From the NCBI RefSeq assembly GCF_001424045.1, contig NZ_LMQB01000012.1, positions 417,637 to 481,636 on the forward strand: 64,000 bases of DNA. The letters are read 5' to 3'. Shown here piece by piece: positions 53,050-62,648 of the stretch (position 1 is its first letter; every line of letters starts with the position of its first letter). The translations under genes were made by a program, and so were the position numbers. A model generated the notes under the pieces. That model saw only the letters and a list, made by a program, of their open reading frames with translations. It searched no databases and had not been told where the DNA came from. Source of the DNA: Rhizobium sp. Leaf371. Its GTDB lineage: Bacteria; Pseudomonadota; Alphaproteobacteria; Rhizobiales; Rhizobiaceae.

Positions 53050-53937
53050 ATGCCCTTGCAGTCCATGACCGGATTTGCCCGCCGGGAGGGTACGTCCGGG
53101 AAAAGCCGCTGGGCCTGGGAATTGCGCTCGGTCAACGGCAAGGGCCTCGACGTCAAGCTGCGCCTGCCCGGCGGGCTGGAGGCGCTCGATGCCGAGGTGC
53201 GCCGGCGGATCGCCGCCTGTTTCTCGCGCGGCAACATGCAGGTCGGTCTCAGCCTCAATGCCGGGGAAACCCAGATCCAGACGACGATCAACCAGACGGC
53301 ACTCGCCTCCGTCCTGTCGTTGCGCGAGCAGCTGTCGGACGTGATCGATCCCGCGCCGCTGAAGCTCGATACCCTGCTCGCCATCCGCGGCGTCATCGAT
53401 TTCAAGGAGCCGGAAGAGAGCGAGGCCGACAAAGCGGCGCGCGAGACGGCTGTTCTCACCGGCCTCGATCTCGCACTCGCCGATCTCGCCGCCATGCGCG
53501 AGAGCGAAGGGGCGGCCCTTGAACAGGTGCTGCTCCGTCAGATCGACGAGATGGAGATGCTGCTGACGACGATCGAGGCCGACCCGTCGCGCACGCCGTC
53601 AGCGATTGCGGCAAGGCTGGTGCAGCAGATCGATTGGCTGACGAGCCATGCCGCCACGCTCGACCGTGATCGCCTTCATGCGGAAACGGCGCTTCTGGCG
53701 GCAAAGGCCGATGTGCGCGAGGAGATCGACCGGCTGCGGGCCCATATCGTCGCCGCCCGCGCGCTTCTGTCGAAGGGCGGGCCGATCGGCCGCAAGCTCG
53801 ACTTCCTCTGCCAGGAATTCAACCGCGAAACCAACACGATCTGCTCGAAATCGACCTCCGCCGCCGTGACGGCCGCAGGCGTCGATCTCAAGGTCGTCAT
53901 CGACCAGTTCCGCGAACAGGTCCAGAATCTGGAGTAA
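53050..53937 (+). CDS. yicC: YicC family endoribonuclease
   Basis: YicC in E. coli is reported as an endoribonuclease affecting small RNA stability. The 295-aa protein begins [12 protein letters not shown] and has [16 protein letters not shown] and the closing [20 protein letters not shown] with SKSTSAAVT, all family hallmarks. Its stop overlaps the gmk start (TAATG), and the yicC-gmk pair is common. ATG 53050 follows GAGGAG. Confidence 0.94.
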   Translation: MPLQSMTGFARREGTSGKSRWAWELRSVNGKGLDVKLRLPGGLEALDAEVRRRIAACFSRGNMQVGLSLNAGETQIQTTINQTALASVLSLREQLSDVIDPAPLKLDTLLAIRGVIDFKEPEESEADKAARETAVLTGLDLALADLAAMRESEGAALEQVLLRQIDEMEMLLTTIEADPSRTPSAIAARLVQQIDWLTSHAATLDRDRLHAETALLAAKADVREEIDRLRAHIVAARALLSKGGPIGRKLDFLCQEFNRETNTICSKSTSAAVTAAGVDLKVVIDQFREQVQNLE

Positions 53938-54608
53938 TGATGCGCCCCGCCGAAACACCGAAAAAGGCCTCCGACATTTCCCGCCGTGGCTTGATGCTCG
54001 TCATTTCCTCGCCGTCGGGCGCAGGCAAGTCCACGATCGCGCGCAATCTGCTGGAAGCCGATCCGGAGATGAGCATCTCCGTCAGCGTCACCACGCGCAA
54101 GCGTCGTCCGAGCGAGATCGACGGTCGTCACTATCATTTCAAGACGATCCGCGAATTCGAAGGCCTGCGCCAGACGGATGCCCTGCTCGAATGGGCCGAG
54201 GTGCACGGCAATTTCTACGGCACGCCGCGCGATGCGGTGGAGGAGGCGATGTCGGCCGGCCGCGACATGCTGTTCGACATCGACTGGCAGGGCGCCCAGC
54301 AGTTGCAGGAGAAGATGGGGGGCGACGTCGTCTCGATCTTCATCCTGCCGCCGACCATGGGCGAACTCCAGTCGCGGCTGCACCGCCGGGCCGAGGACAC
54401 CGAGGAGGTCATCGCCACCCGCCTCGCCAATTCCCGCGCCGAGATCGAGCACTGGGTCGAATACGACTATATCGTCGTGAACGAGGATCTGGACACGGCC
54501 TTTGCCGCTGTCCGCGCGATCGTCGAAGCCGAGCGCCTGCGCCGCGACCGCCGCCCGGGCCTGTTCGAATTCGTCAAGGATTTGCTCACGGAAACGCCGA
54601 AACTCTAG
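53937..54608 (+). CDS. gmk: guanylate kinase
   Basis: Phosphorylates GMP to GDP. The 223-aa protein has the P-loop [31 protein letters not shown] for GMP binding, and [16 protein letters not shown] 53937 overlaps the yicC stop; ATG 53940 is an equal alternative. Its TAG stop shares the CTAG at 54605-54608 with the convergent rsmA stop. Confidence 0.96.
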   Translation: MMRPAETPKKASDISRRGLMLVISSPSGAGKSTIARNLLEADPEMSISVSVTTRKRRPSEIDGRHYHFKTIREFEGLRQTDALLEWAEVHGNFYGTPRDAVEEAMSAGRDMLFDIDWQGAQQLQEKMGGDVVSIFILPPTMGELQSRLHRRAEDTEEVIATRLANSRAEIEHWVEYDYIVVNEDLDTAFAAVRAIVEAERLRRDRRPGLFEFVKDLLTETPKL

Positions 54609-55444
54609 AGGCAGTTCGCCAAGCGGCAGAACTCTTCCACCGACAACGTTTCCGCCCGGCGCTGCGGGTCGATCTCCGCTTTGGCGAGAAGGGTCTCGCC
54701 GCCGAGCGATTTGACGCTCTGGCGCAGCATCTTGCGCCTCTGGCCGAAGGCGGCCTGCGTCACGCGTTCCAGGGCGGACAGGGAGCAGGGGATCGGGTTT
54801 TCGCGCGGCTCCAGATGCACCACGGTCGAGGTGACCTTGGGGGGCGGCGTGAAGGCCTGCGGGGGCACGTCGAAGGCCATGCGCGCCTCGGTGCGCCAGC
54901 CTGCGAGAACGCCGAGCCGGCCGTAATGGTCGTTCGTTTCGTCGGCCACGATGCGCAGGCCCACCTCGCGCTGGAACATCAGCGTCATCGAGGCGTAGAA
55001 GGGCGGCCACGTCTCGGTCGTCAGCCAGTTGACCAGAAGCTGCGTGCCGACATTGTAGGGCAGGTTGGCGATGATGCGGATCGGTCCTTTCGCGCCGGAC
55101 TGGCGCGCCAGTTCCGCGAAATCCACTTTCAGCGCATCGCCCTCGATCACCTCGAGGCGGCCGGGATAATGGTCGGAAATATCGGCGAGCGCCGGCAGGC
55201 AGCGACTGTCGCGCTCGATGGCGATCAGCTTGCGCGCGCCGAGCGACAGGATCGCGCGTGTCAGGCCGCCGGGTCCGGGGCCCACCTCGATCACCGTCGC
55301 GTCTTCGAGGGAGCCGGCCGTGCGGGCGATCTTCTGCGTCAGGTTGAGATCGAGAAGGAAGTTCTGGCCGAGTGCTTTCTTGGCATCCAGCCCATGGCGC
55401 TGGATGACGTCGCGCAGCGGCGGCAGTCCGTCGATGGCGGCCAT
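54605..55444 (-). CDS. rsmA: 16S rRNA (adenine(1518)-N6/adenine(1519)-N6)-dimethyltransferase
   Basis: Dimethylates two adjacent adenines in the 16S rRNA 3' hairpin (also called ksgA; loss gives kasugamycin resistance). The 279-aa protein has [18 protein letters not shown], the SAM site [10 protein letters not shown] and the catalytic NLPYNVGT. Its ATG shares a base with the pdxA stop at 55444. It is the last gene of the lptF operon run. Confidence 0.96.
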   Translation of the reverse strand: MAAIDGLPPLRDVIQRHGLDAKKALGQNFLLDLNLTQKIARTAGSLEDATVIEVGPGPGGLTRAILSLGARKLIAIERDSRCLPALADISDHYPGRLEVIEGDALKVDFAELARQSGAKGPIRIIANLPYNVGTQLLVNWLTTETWPPFYASMTLMFQREVGLRIVADETNDHYGRLGVLAGWRTEARMAFDVPPQAFTPPPKVTSTVVHLEPRENPIPCSLSALERVTQAAFGQRRKMLRQSVKSLGGETLLAKAEIDPQRRAETLSVEEFCRLANCL

Positions 55445-56496
55445 CAGGAGGCGCTCTCGAGCGCGGCGCGCTCGGTATCGGCGAGTTCCCGCGCCATGCG
55501 AAGCGCCGCGACCAGACTGTCCGCCCGCGCGACGGTGCGCCCGTCCGCCCTTTGTCCGGCAATGCCGAAGGCCGTACCGTGGTCCGGCGAGGTGCGGATG
55601 AAAGGCAGGCCGAGCGTTACATTGACGCTGTCGTCGAAGCCCAGCGCCTTCGCCGGGATCAGCGCCTGATCGTGATACATGCAGAGTGCGACGTCGTAGG
55701 TCGCGCGCGCCCGGTCGTGGAACATCGTGTCGGCCGGCAGCGGGCCGACGGCATCGATTCCCTCCGCCCGCAGCCGCTCGACGACCGGCCGGATCACCGC
55801 ATCGTCCTCGAGCCCCAGCGCACCGTTCTCGCCGGCATGCGGGTTCAGCCCGGCGATCGCAAGGCGCGGCGCGGCGATGCCGAAGCGGGCCTTCAGATCG
55901 GCGGCGGTGATGATGGCCGTGCGGTAGATGAGGTCGCCCGTGAGAAGCGCGGGCACGTCCTTGAGCGGGATATGAATCGTGACGGGCACGGCCTTCAGCT
56001 TCGGCCCCGCCAGCATCATGATCGGCAGCAGCGGCCTGTTGCGCGCGACGCTGCCAAGCTCGGCCAGAAACTCCGTGTGTCCCGGAAAGCGGAAGCCTGC
56101 GGCATAGAGCACGGATTTGGCGATCGGATTGGTGACGACGGCGGCGGTCTGCGACGCCAGCGTCATCTGCACCGCCGCCTCGATGGCACCGATGATGGCC
56201 GGCGCATTGGCGCTGTCGGCCGCACCGGCGATCACGGGCGCCGGGCAGCGTATCGGGAACACGGGAAGGCTGTGGGCGAAGAGATCCGCGGCCGAGCGGT
56301 GGTCCGCCTCCGACAACGACACGTCGATGCCGAGCAGGCGCGCGCGTGCGGCCAGCGCCTCGGGGTCGCCGATGAACAGGAAGGGGGCAAGCCCGAGGTC
56401 CTCGCGGCGTGCCCAGGCGTCCAGCGTCACATCGAGCCCGATGCCCGCCGGATCGCCCATGGTCAGGGCAAGCGGCGCCCGGGTCTCGTCGGTCAT
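55444..56496 (-). CDS. pdxA: 4-hydroxythreonine-4-phosphate dehydrogenase
   Basis: NAD-dependent oxidation of 4-phosphohydroxythreonine in the DXP-dependent vitamin B6 pathway. The 350-aa protein has [13 protein letters not shown], the metal/substrate histidines in [11 protein letters not shown], and [19 protein letters not shown]. It sits 10 bp after the surA-like gene, the conserved surA-pdxA-ksgA order. Confidence 0.96.
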   Translation of the reverse strand: MTDETRAPLALTMGDPAGIGLDVTLDAWARREDLGLAPFLFIGDPEALAARARLLGIDVSLSEADHRSAADLFAHSLPVFPIRCPAPVIAGAADSANAPAIIGAIEAAVQMTLASQTAAVVTNPIAKSVLYAAGFRFPGHTEFLAELGSVARNRPLLPIMMLAGPKLKAVPVTIHIPLKDVPALLTGDLIYRTAIITAADLKARFGIAAPRLAIAGLNPHAGENGALGLEDDAVIRPVVERLRAEGIDAVGPLPADTMFHDRARATYDVALCMYHDQALIPAKALGFDDSVNVTLGLPFIRTSPDHGTAFGIAGQRADGRTVARADSLVAALRMARELADTERAALESAS

Positions 56497-56506
56497 GATG
56501 GTCCGG

Positions 56507-57472
56507 TTACTTCGTGACGATCTGCGCGCGCTTGCGCAGTTCTTCCATGTATTTCACGCTATTGGGGTCTTCGCCGCCCTTCTGCTTGCCGAGATCCTCG
56601 GCGCGGAAGACGACTTCGGCAGCCAGATCGTCGGAGACCTGGCGCTTCTTGCAGATGCCGAGATATTCGACGCCCTTTTCGGTGACGCGGGTCGTGGTCG
56701 TCTTGCCGTCGCCGGCCTTCTCGACCAGCGGACGCCAGTCCTCGGGAATTTCCTGCACCATCATGCGGCCGAGATTGCGGATGGAGACGTCGCGCATCGT
56801 CGCGGCGAAGGTTTTTGCATCGTCGCAGCCCGGATAGGACGCGCGCGAGGCATTGGCCTCGGCCTGCCGCTTGCCGATGATGGCGTTGCGCTTGGCGGCG
56901 GGCACCACGAAGATCACCTGCTGCAGGAAGTATTCGGTGGTCACCGGCTTGGTGCCGCCATTTTCCTGCATGCGGCGCACCAGTTCCTCGTTCGACAGGC
57001 GTCCGCCGCCGCTGCCGAAGCGCACGCGGACCGCGCGCGGCCAGCTCATGGACACCGCAACGAAACCCTTGAAATGGTCGAGGCCGACGCCGGCCTGCGA
57101 GAGAACCTGGGACAGCTGGGCGATGGTCAGCTTGTTGCCCGCGGCAAATCGCTGAACCGCGGCATCGACTTCATCGGTGCTGACGGACTGCTGGAGACGC
57201 AGCACTTCGGCGCGCTTCAGAGCTTCGTCGATCATCTGCTCGCGCGCCGTGCTCGGGTTCTGCCGCTGCAGCTTCAGGAAGGCCGCGCGCTTGGCGATAT
57301 CCCCGGTCGTGATCACGGTTCCGTTGACGACGACGGCCACCGCCGTGCCCGAACCCGCTGCGGCAGCGGGCAGGGTGGTCGGAAGGCAGAGCGCACCGGC
57401 AAGCAGACCCGCCCGCAGGATACCGGCCACCATTCGCACTGACGATCGCTTTTCGACGGTTCTGTTGCCCAT
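56507..57472 (-). CDS. surA: SurA N-terminal domain periplasmic chaperone
   Basis: Periplasmic chaperone for outer membrane proteins, including LptD encoded just upstream. The 321-aa protein has a signal peptide ([20 protein letters not shown]), a SurA_N domain ([37 protein letters not shown]) and a degenerate parvulin-like region ([19 protein letters not shown]). It is shorter than E. coli SurA (428 aa), with at most one PPIase-like domain, as usual in Rhizobiales. Confidence 0.9.
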   Translation of the reverse strand: MGNRTVEKRSSVRMVAGILRAGLLAGALCLPTTLPAAAAGSGTAVAVVVNGTVITTGDIAKRAAFLKLQRQNPSTAREQMIDEALKRAEVLRLQQSVSTDEVDAAVQRFAAGNKLTIAQLSQVLSQAGVGLDHFKGFVAVSMSWPRAVRVRFGSGGGRLSNEELVRRMQENGGTKPVTTEYFLQQVIFVVPAAKRNAIIGKRQAEANASRASYPGCDDAKTFAATMRDVSIRNLGRMMVQEIPEDWRPLVEKAGDGKTTTTRVTEKGVEYLGICKKRQVSDDLAAEVVFRAEDLGKQKGGEDPNSVKYMEELRKRAQIVTK

Positions 57473-57664
57473 CAGACATCCCCTTCAGAGCGAGCCGCAC
57501 GGTGAGGGGACTCGCAACGCTCCATGAAGCGCCCTGCCAGCGGCCGCGCTTGTTTCCCGCTGGATGCATAAACCATGCGGCCGAATGATGACAAGCCCGC
57601 AATATGGCGGGAATGCAGCCGCCATGGCGGCCGCATCCCCGTTGACGTCGCATGCCCGCTGCCG

Positions 57665-59998
57665 TCAGTCCAGCGCGTTGAACGAGCTGTCGCCCACATT
57701 GATGTCGCCGAGCGTGCGGAACGAGATCCGCGCACCGATCGACCAGTCATTGGCCAGCGCCTGGTCCGGGTCGCGCTCGTTCTTGTAGACGAGCGAGAAC
57801 AGCGTGTCCTGGTCGTCATAGGTGATGCCGAGGCCGTTGCGGGTGACGAGGCTGTTGTTGATGTCGTAGGTGACCGAGCCGAACACCGACCAGTATTCGC
57901 GGAAGCGCCAGGCGGCCGCCGTCTGGATTTCATCCTGGTCGAAGGGCGAGCCGTAGGTCGGCTGTGCCTTGATGCTGGTATAGGTGATGGCCGACTGCCA
58001 GGAGATGCCCTCGTAGCCGACGGCAAAGTCCGTCCGGCGCAGATCGAGGCTCTTCTCGTCCAGCCGTCCGCTCAGGCTTGCCGTGAAGCCGGAGGGCGCG
58101 TCGATGCCGAACATGCCGACATAGTCGGACCGGTCCGTCTCGAGGCCGCTATCAGCCCCCACCTTCACCAGATCGTCGGTCGCAAACGAGTTGACGCCGC
58201 CGAGGTGGAAGGACTGGCCGACGATGCTGCGAACGCCGTAGCCATTGCCGAGCGTTCCCGTGTAGCGCATGCCGAGATTGGCGCGCGAGCCGCCCTCGAT
58301 GCGGTCGAAGCCCGAGAACTTGTCGCGCTCGAACAGGTTGGTCGCGTCGAACACGAAGCTCTGCGCGTCCTCGTTCGGAAGGCTGCCCGGATTGCTCTCG
58401 TCCGGACGGACATAGACCTGCGCGATCGGCTCGAAGATGTGGCTGCTGTTGGCGGTCGCCATCAGGATCGGATAGCGCGCCTCCAGCCCGGCCGTCACCA
58501 TGCCGCGCGTCGAGGCGTCGTCACCATTGTAGTCGCCGGTATAGGTCGGGCCGGGATTGTTCATCGTCAGGCCGAGGATATCGCCCCGCGCCGCCAGAAG
58601 CGGCGTCAGCGACAGGCCGCCGGGCACGATGAAGGTCTTCTTCCACTCGGCTTCCGCCGACAGGCGATGCGCCGTGCCTTCGAGACCGCGGAACCGGTCG
58701 ACGCCGAACACGTCGACGGAGTCTTCCCGGTTGCGATTGACGTTCGTCAGATTGACCGTGGCCGAGAGTTCGCCGCCGGCAACCGCCTGAGGCGCCGTGT
58801 AGTCGTAATCGAGAACCTGGGCATAGGCCTGCTCCCGCTCGGCCACGCTGTCCGGATCGGCATCCTGGATGTCGAAATAGAAGGCGCGCAGGTCGAAGTA
58901 ATTGCGCGCGCCGAGGCCGGTCAGATAGGCCTGGTTCGTATGCGTCGTGCCGTCGAAGGTCGAGAGCTCGTAGGTCTTGGCAAAATTGTTGTCGGTCTGG
59001 ACGAGCACGTCCCAGCCGAACGACCAGCGCGGATTGATCTTGAAATCGCCGCGCGAGCCGACGAGACCGCGCTCCGTTTCCAGCGCATCCACGGTTCCTT
59101 CCGTGAACGAGCCGCGGTTCATCTGGCTGATGCCCGCCATGCGGAGCACATGCTGGCCGGTTTCGAACTGCTGGCGGAACTCACCTTCCAGCAGAAAACC
59201 CTGCCGCGAAAGGCCCGTCGCCGTCACGGTCGCGTCCATGGTGGGCGAGATCGCCCAGTAATAGGGAACGCTGACGCCGGCGCCGAGCTTCTGGGTGTAG
59301 CGGAATTTCGGGAACAGGAAGCCGCTCTTGCGCTTCACCGTGCCGTCGGGAACCTCCAGAACCGGCAGATAAAGAATTGGCTTCCCGAACAGCTCGAAGC
59401 GCGCGTTTTCCAGCCGCACCGTGTGCGTCTTGCCGTTCTGGATGATGCGCTGCGCCTTGATGTGCCAGAGCGAGCGATAGTCCGGATTGGTCGCGCAGGG
59501 CGTGCAGGCGGTGTAGACCGCCTGGTTGAGGATGATCTCGTCGCCATTGCGTCGCTCGCCGTTCACGGCGGCAAGCTTGGTCAGGTCGGTCGTCTCGACG
59601 CGCATGGTCTCGATGAAGCCATCGGCGAAATTGTCCGTGACGTCCATCTTCTCGGCATAGATCTTGTTGCCGCTCGGCTCGATCAGCTCGATTTGTCCGG
59701 TCGCGACGATACGGCCGGTCTTCTGGCTGTATTCGACCTGCTGGGCGACCATCTGGTAGCCGCCATAGTTGATCTGCACGCCGCCGCGCACGATGACGCG
59801 CTCGGCATCGCGATTGTATACGAGCTCGTTTGCCGACAGCACCATCTTGGCATCGTCGGGCAGCTTGGGTGCAAGCGTCGTCGGCGCGGACTGGGCCCAG
59901 GCCGAGCCGGATGCGACGGGGGATACGGAAAGGCATGCAACGCTGGAAAGCAGTACGGCCGCCAGTAGCCTTGTATGATTGCGGTCACAGCCCGCCAC
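57665..59998 (-). CDS. lptD: LPS-assembly protein LptD
   Basis: Outer membrane beta barrel that inserts lipopolysaccharide into the outer leaflet with LptE. The 777-aa protein has a signal peptide ending near SAWAQ, an OstA/LptA-like N-domain (AKMVLSANELVYNRDAERVI; YAEKMDVTDNFADGFIE) and a barrel of alternating aromatic strands ending WSIGARISFRTLGDINVGDS. Two cysteines are near residue 155 (YTACTPCATNP). It starts with GTG 59998 overlapping the lptG stop (TAGTG). Confidence 0.95.
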   Translation of the reverse strand: MAGCDRNHTRLLAAVLLSSVACLSVSPVASGSAWAQSAPTTLAPKLPDDAKMVLSANELVYNRDAERVIVRGGVQINYGGYQMVAQQVEYSQKTGRIVATGQIELIEPSGNKIYAEKMDVTDNFADGFIETMRVETTDLTKLAAVNGERRNGDEIILNQAVYTACTPCATNPDYRSLWHIKAQRIIQNGKTHTVRLENARFELFGKPILYLPVLEVPDGTVKRKSGFLFPKFRYTQKLGAGVSVPYYWAISPTMDATVTATGLSRQGFLLEGEFRQQFETGQHVLRMAGISQMNRGSFTEGTVDALETERGLVGSRGDFKINPRWSFGWDVLVQTDNNFAKTYELSTFDGTTHTNQAYLTGLGARNYFDLRAFYFDIQDADPDSVAEREQAYAQVLDYDYTAPQAVAGGELSATVNLTNVNRNREDSVDVFGVDRFRGLEGTAHRLSAEAEWKKTFIVPGGLSLTPLLAARGDILGLTMNNPGPTYTGDYNGDDASTRGMVTAGLEARYPILMATANSSHIFEPIAQVYVRPDESNPGSLPNEDAQSFVFDATNLFERDKFSGFDRIEGGSRANLGMRYTGTLGNGYGVRSIVGQSFHLGGVNSFATDDLVKVGADSGLETDRSDYVGMFGIDAPSGFTASLSGRLDEKSLDLRRTDFAVGYEGISWQSAITYTSIKAQPTYGSPFDQDEIQTAAAWRFREYWSVFGSVTYDINNSLVTRNGLGITYDDQDTLFSLVYKNERDPDQALANDWSIGARISFRTLGDINVGDSSFNALD

Positions 59999-61074
59999 TA
60001 GCCATCCTCCTGATGCAACAAAATCGTGGACCCCAGCGCCATCGCGACAACAACCGGCAACCAGGCTGCAACGAACGGAGGCAAGATGCCGCTGCTCCCA
60101 AATGCTCTGACCAGTACGGTCACGACATAAAGCACGAAGCCTGCCAGGATTCCACCGAGAATTACCGAACGCGACTGGTGGAAGCGGCTGAATTTCAGCG
60201 ACACGCTTGCAGCGATCAGCGTCATGGCGACGAGAAGGAGCGGCAGCGACAGCAGCGAGTGAAGCTGGGTCTGCATGCCATAGGTCGGAAACCCGAAGGA
60301 TTTCGCGATCGAAATTTTATGTGGCAATTCGAAAAACGGAATGGATTCAACTTTATCAAGCGATTCCTGAACGAATTCCGCCTTCAGATTGGTCGGCAGT
60401 CGTGCCGTTTCGTAACGCTTCGGCAGCACACCGTTGCGCGTTTCGGTCACGCCGTTAAGCAACCAGTAACCGTCTTCGAGTTTTGCCGTGCGCGCATCCT
60501 GCCGGAAGACGATGCGGCCCTGCTTGTCGAGATGGATCACCGTGACCGTCACGAGCGTCCGGCCCTGGTCCTCGACGGCCCGCGCGCCGATGATGCTGTC
60601 GTCGTCGCCATAGATCTGGCGCAGCCACGGGATGGTCTTCGACCCGCGGGAGGACGAGCTGCCCCAGTTCGTTTCCAGAAGCTCGGCACTGCGCGAGCCC
60701 CAGGCGGCGATGGGGTTGAGGATCGCGACCGAGAGCGCGCCGAAGAGCAGGGCGCCGATCACGAAGGGCTGCAGGAACTGCCAGGCGGAAATGCCCGCCG
60801 CCCGCGTCACCACCAGCTCGTAGCGCCGGTTCAGCGCGATCAGCGTCACCATGCCGGCAAACAGCGCGATGAAGGGCACCGTCTGCTGCATGATCATGGG
60901 AATGCGCATGGCCGTCATGAGCAGCGCGCCGGCGAGCGAATAGCCCGGCAGGTTGGACATGCGGTTGGAAAGCTCGCTGAAATCGATGATGAAGACGAGC
61001 GAGAACACGCCGATGAGGAACCAGCCGATCGTCACCATGAAGCGGCGAAAGAAGTAGATCTTGAGCGTGCTCAT
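59998..61074 (-). CDS. lptG: LPS export ABC transporter permease LptG
   Basis: Inner-membrane permease of the LptB2FG complex that extracts LPS and passes it to LptC/LptA. The 358-aa protein has six helices with a periplasmic beta-jellyroll domain between the third and fourth; typical motifs are YFFRRFMVTIGWFLIGVFSL, MRIPMIMQQTVPFIALFAGM and the C-terminal ILGGILAGFVLYVV. It is 4 bp after lptF and overlaps lptD. Confidence 0.95.
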   Translation of the reverse strand: MSTLKIYFFRRFMVTIGWFLIGVFSLVFIIDFSELSNRMSNLPGYSLAGALLMTAMRIPMIMQQTVPFIALFAGMVTLIALNRRYELVVTRAAGISAWQFLQPFVIGALLFGALSVAILNPIAAWGSRSAELLETNWGSSSSRGSKTIPWLRQIYGDDDSIIGARAVEDQGRTLVTVTVIHLDKQGRIVFRQDARTAKLEDGYWLLNGVTETRNGVLPKRYETARLPTNLKAEFVQESLDKVESIPFFELPHKISIAKSFGFPTYGMQTQLHSLLSLPLLLVAMTLIAASVSLKFSRFHQSRSVILGGILAGFVLYVVTVLVRAFGSSGILPPFVAAWLPVVVAMALGSTILLHQEDG

Positions 61075-61078
61075 CGGA

Positions 61079-62248
61079 TCAGCGCGCCTCCCGGTCGGAA
61101 TTGCCGAAACGCAGCAGGCGAATCCGGCCGGTCAGGTCGGCAAACTTCTCCTGGAAGGTCTTGGGAATCACAAGCCGCTTGTTGCTGGAGAGCTGGCGAA
61201 TGCACAGGATCGTGGTGATCGCGGGGATGATGTACATCAACGGCACGAACAGTCCGGTATCCTCTGCCCCGTTTGCCGCATAGAAGGTCATCCAGCGGAA
61301 CAGCAGCATCAGCAGCAAAGCGGTCGCCGTCGGGTGCAGGCGGGCCTCGCGGTGCGAGCGCGCGTCGCTGCTGACGACGAGGGCGATCAGCGCGAAGATG
61401 ATCGGGAAGGTCCACTCCGTCAGCCGGCGGTGCAGCTCGGCGACATAGGTCTGCGGACGGCGCTGATAGTTGCTGTCGGCGGGGTCGGGATGCAGAAGCG
61501 TGAAGAGATCCTGGTCCTGGGCGCGCAGGGTGGCCGCGCCGACCTTGCGGGTCATCTCGGTCAGGTCGAAGGCGTAGCTGTCGAACTTGATGATGGAAAC
61601 GCCGCCGTCCGGCAGCTTCCGGTGAACTTCGCCGTCCTTCATGACCAGGGCGGAACTCGCCTCGTCGATGGCGCCCTCGCGGGCATAATAGACGAACTCG
61701 ACATTGGGGTCGCGCGCATCGCCGACGAAGATGCCGGTGAGAACGCCGCCGCCGCGCCGCCCGCCGATCTGGATGTAAAGGCCGTCCGCGATCTTGCGGA
61801 ACGTGTTTTCCTGCACCACCGACGAGAGCAGGTCGGCATTGGCGCTCGCGATCATCTGGCGCACCTCCTGGCGCACCACCGGCTCCAGGAAGTTGTCGAC
61901 GGTGAAGGAGATCGCGCTCACGGCAAGAGCCAGGCCGAGAATCGGTCGCAGGATGATGCCGCGGCTGCCGCCGGCTGATTCGATCACCGTCAGTTCCGAA
62001 TCGCTGTTCATCGTCGCGAGCGCCTGGGTGATGCCGATGGCGAGCGCGAAGGGGAGGACGAGCGGAATGACGGTCGGAAGAATGAGGGTCGCGAGCTGGA
62101 CGAACGCACCGATCGACTGGCCGGTATCGGTCACCAGATTGATGCGCTGCAGCGCCTGCGTGGTCCAGATGATGCCGAGAACCGGCAGCAATGCCGACAG
62201 GAACATCTGCACGACACGGCGGAAGATATAGCTTTGGAGAATGGTCAT
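61079..62248 (-). CDS. lptF: LPS export ABC transporter permease LptF
   Basis: Partner permease of LptG, 389 aa with six helices and a periplasmic domain. Motifs: YIFRRVVQMFLSALLPVLGI, TVIPLVLPFALAIGITQALA, LTVIESAGGSRGIILRPI and ELHRRLTEWTFPIIFALIAL. ATG 62248 begins MTILQSYIFRRV; the upstream 21 codons of the frame are leader. It opens the operon lptF-lptG-lptD-surA-pdxA-rsmA and is divergent from pepA. Confidence 0.95.
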   Translation of the reverse strand: MTILQSYIFRRVVQMFLSALLPVLGIIWTTQALQRINLVTDTGQSIGAFVQLATLILPTVIPLVLPFALAIGITQALATMNSDSELTVIESAGGSRGIILRPILGLALAVSAISFTVDNFLEPVVRQEVRQMIASANADLLSSVVQENTFRKIADGLYIQIGGRRGGGVLTGIFVGDARDPNVEFVYYAREGAIDEASSALVMKDGEVHRKLPDGGVSIIKFDSYAFDLTEMTRKVGAATLRAQDQDLFTLLHPDPADSNYQRRPQTYVAELHRRLTEWTFPIIFALIALVVSSDARSHREARLHPTATALLLMLLFRWMTFYAANGAEDTGLFVPLMYIIPAITTILCIRQLSSNKRLVIPKTFQEKFADLTGRIRLLRFGNSDREAR

Positions 62249-62648
62249 CGCAGCCTGTTCCGGGCGCAGGCCGGCGCGGACGGGTCCGTCCGGCGGGCTG
62301 CTCTGGCGCATGAGCGCTGTTGGGCTTTGATCATCATCGATATCGCAGTAGCCAAGTTACTGAGGGCCCGCAACGCTCACACCGTCATCGGCGTCTAGAT
62401 TTTCCCATTTGGTGTCTTTTTGGTGACGCCTCGATCCGCGCCGGCGACGCTGTCGAACGGGCGCGTTTCGGGGCGCTGGCAACGGCGGAGGCAAACGGTC
62501 TGCGGGTTTCGCTTGGCCTTTGCGTTCCGTCACGCTACGTCGGTAGCGAAGACGCGATGAACGGTTGCCGACGTCGTGCCTGTGGAAAATCTTACCTTTG
62601 GGACGGTGCCCGGCTGAACGTCCGGGCTGCGGGAGAATCGGAGCGAAA
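62249..62648. promoter_or_regulatory. 400-bp divergent region between lptF and pepA
   Basis: No gene is seen. It must contain the promoters of both the LPS transport operon and pepA. A perfect hairpin CGCTAC-GTCG-GTAGCG lies at 62533-62548, about 100 bp before pepA, and an AT-richer patch (GATTTTCCCATTTGGTGTC, near 62398-62416) lies mid-way. GGAGCGAAA precedes the pepA ATG. No confident -35/-10 boxes. Confidence 0.4.

Noticed and set aside
57575-59968. 797-codon open frame antisense to lptD
   Set aside because: lptD is fully supported by motifs and operon position; the antisense frame is an artefact of third-position GC.
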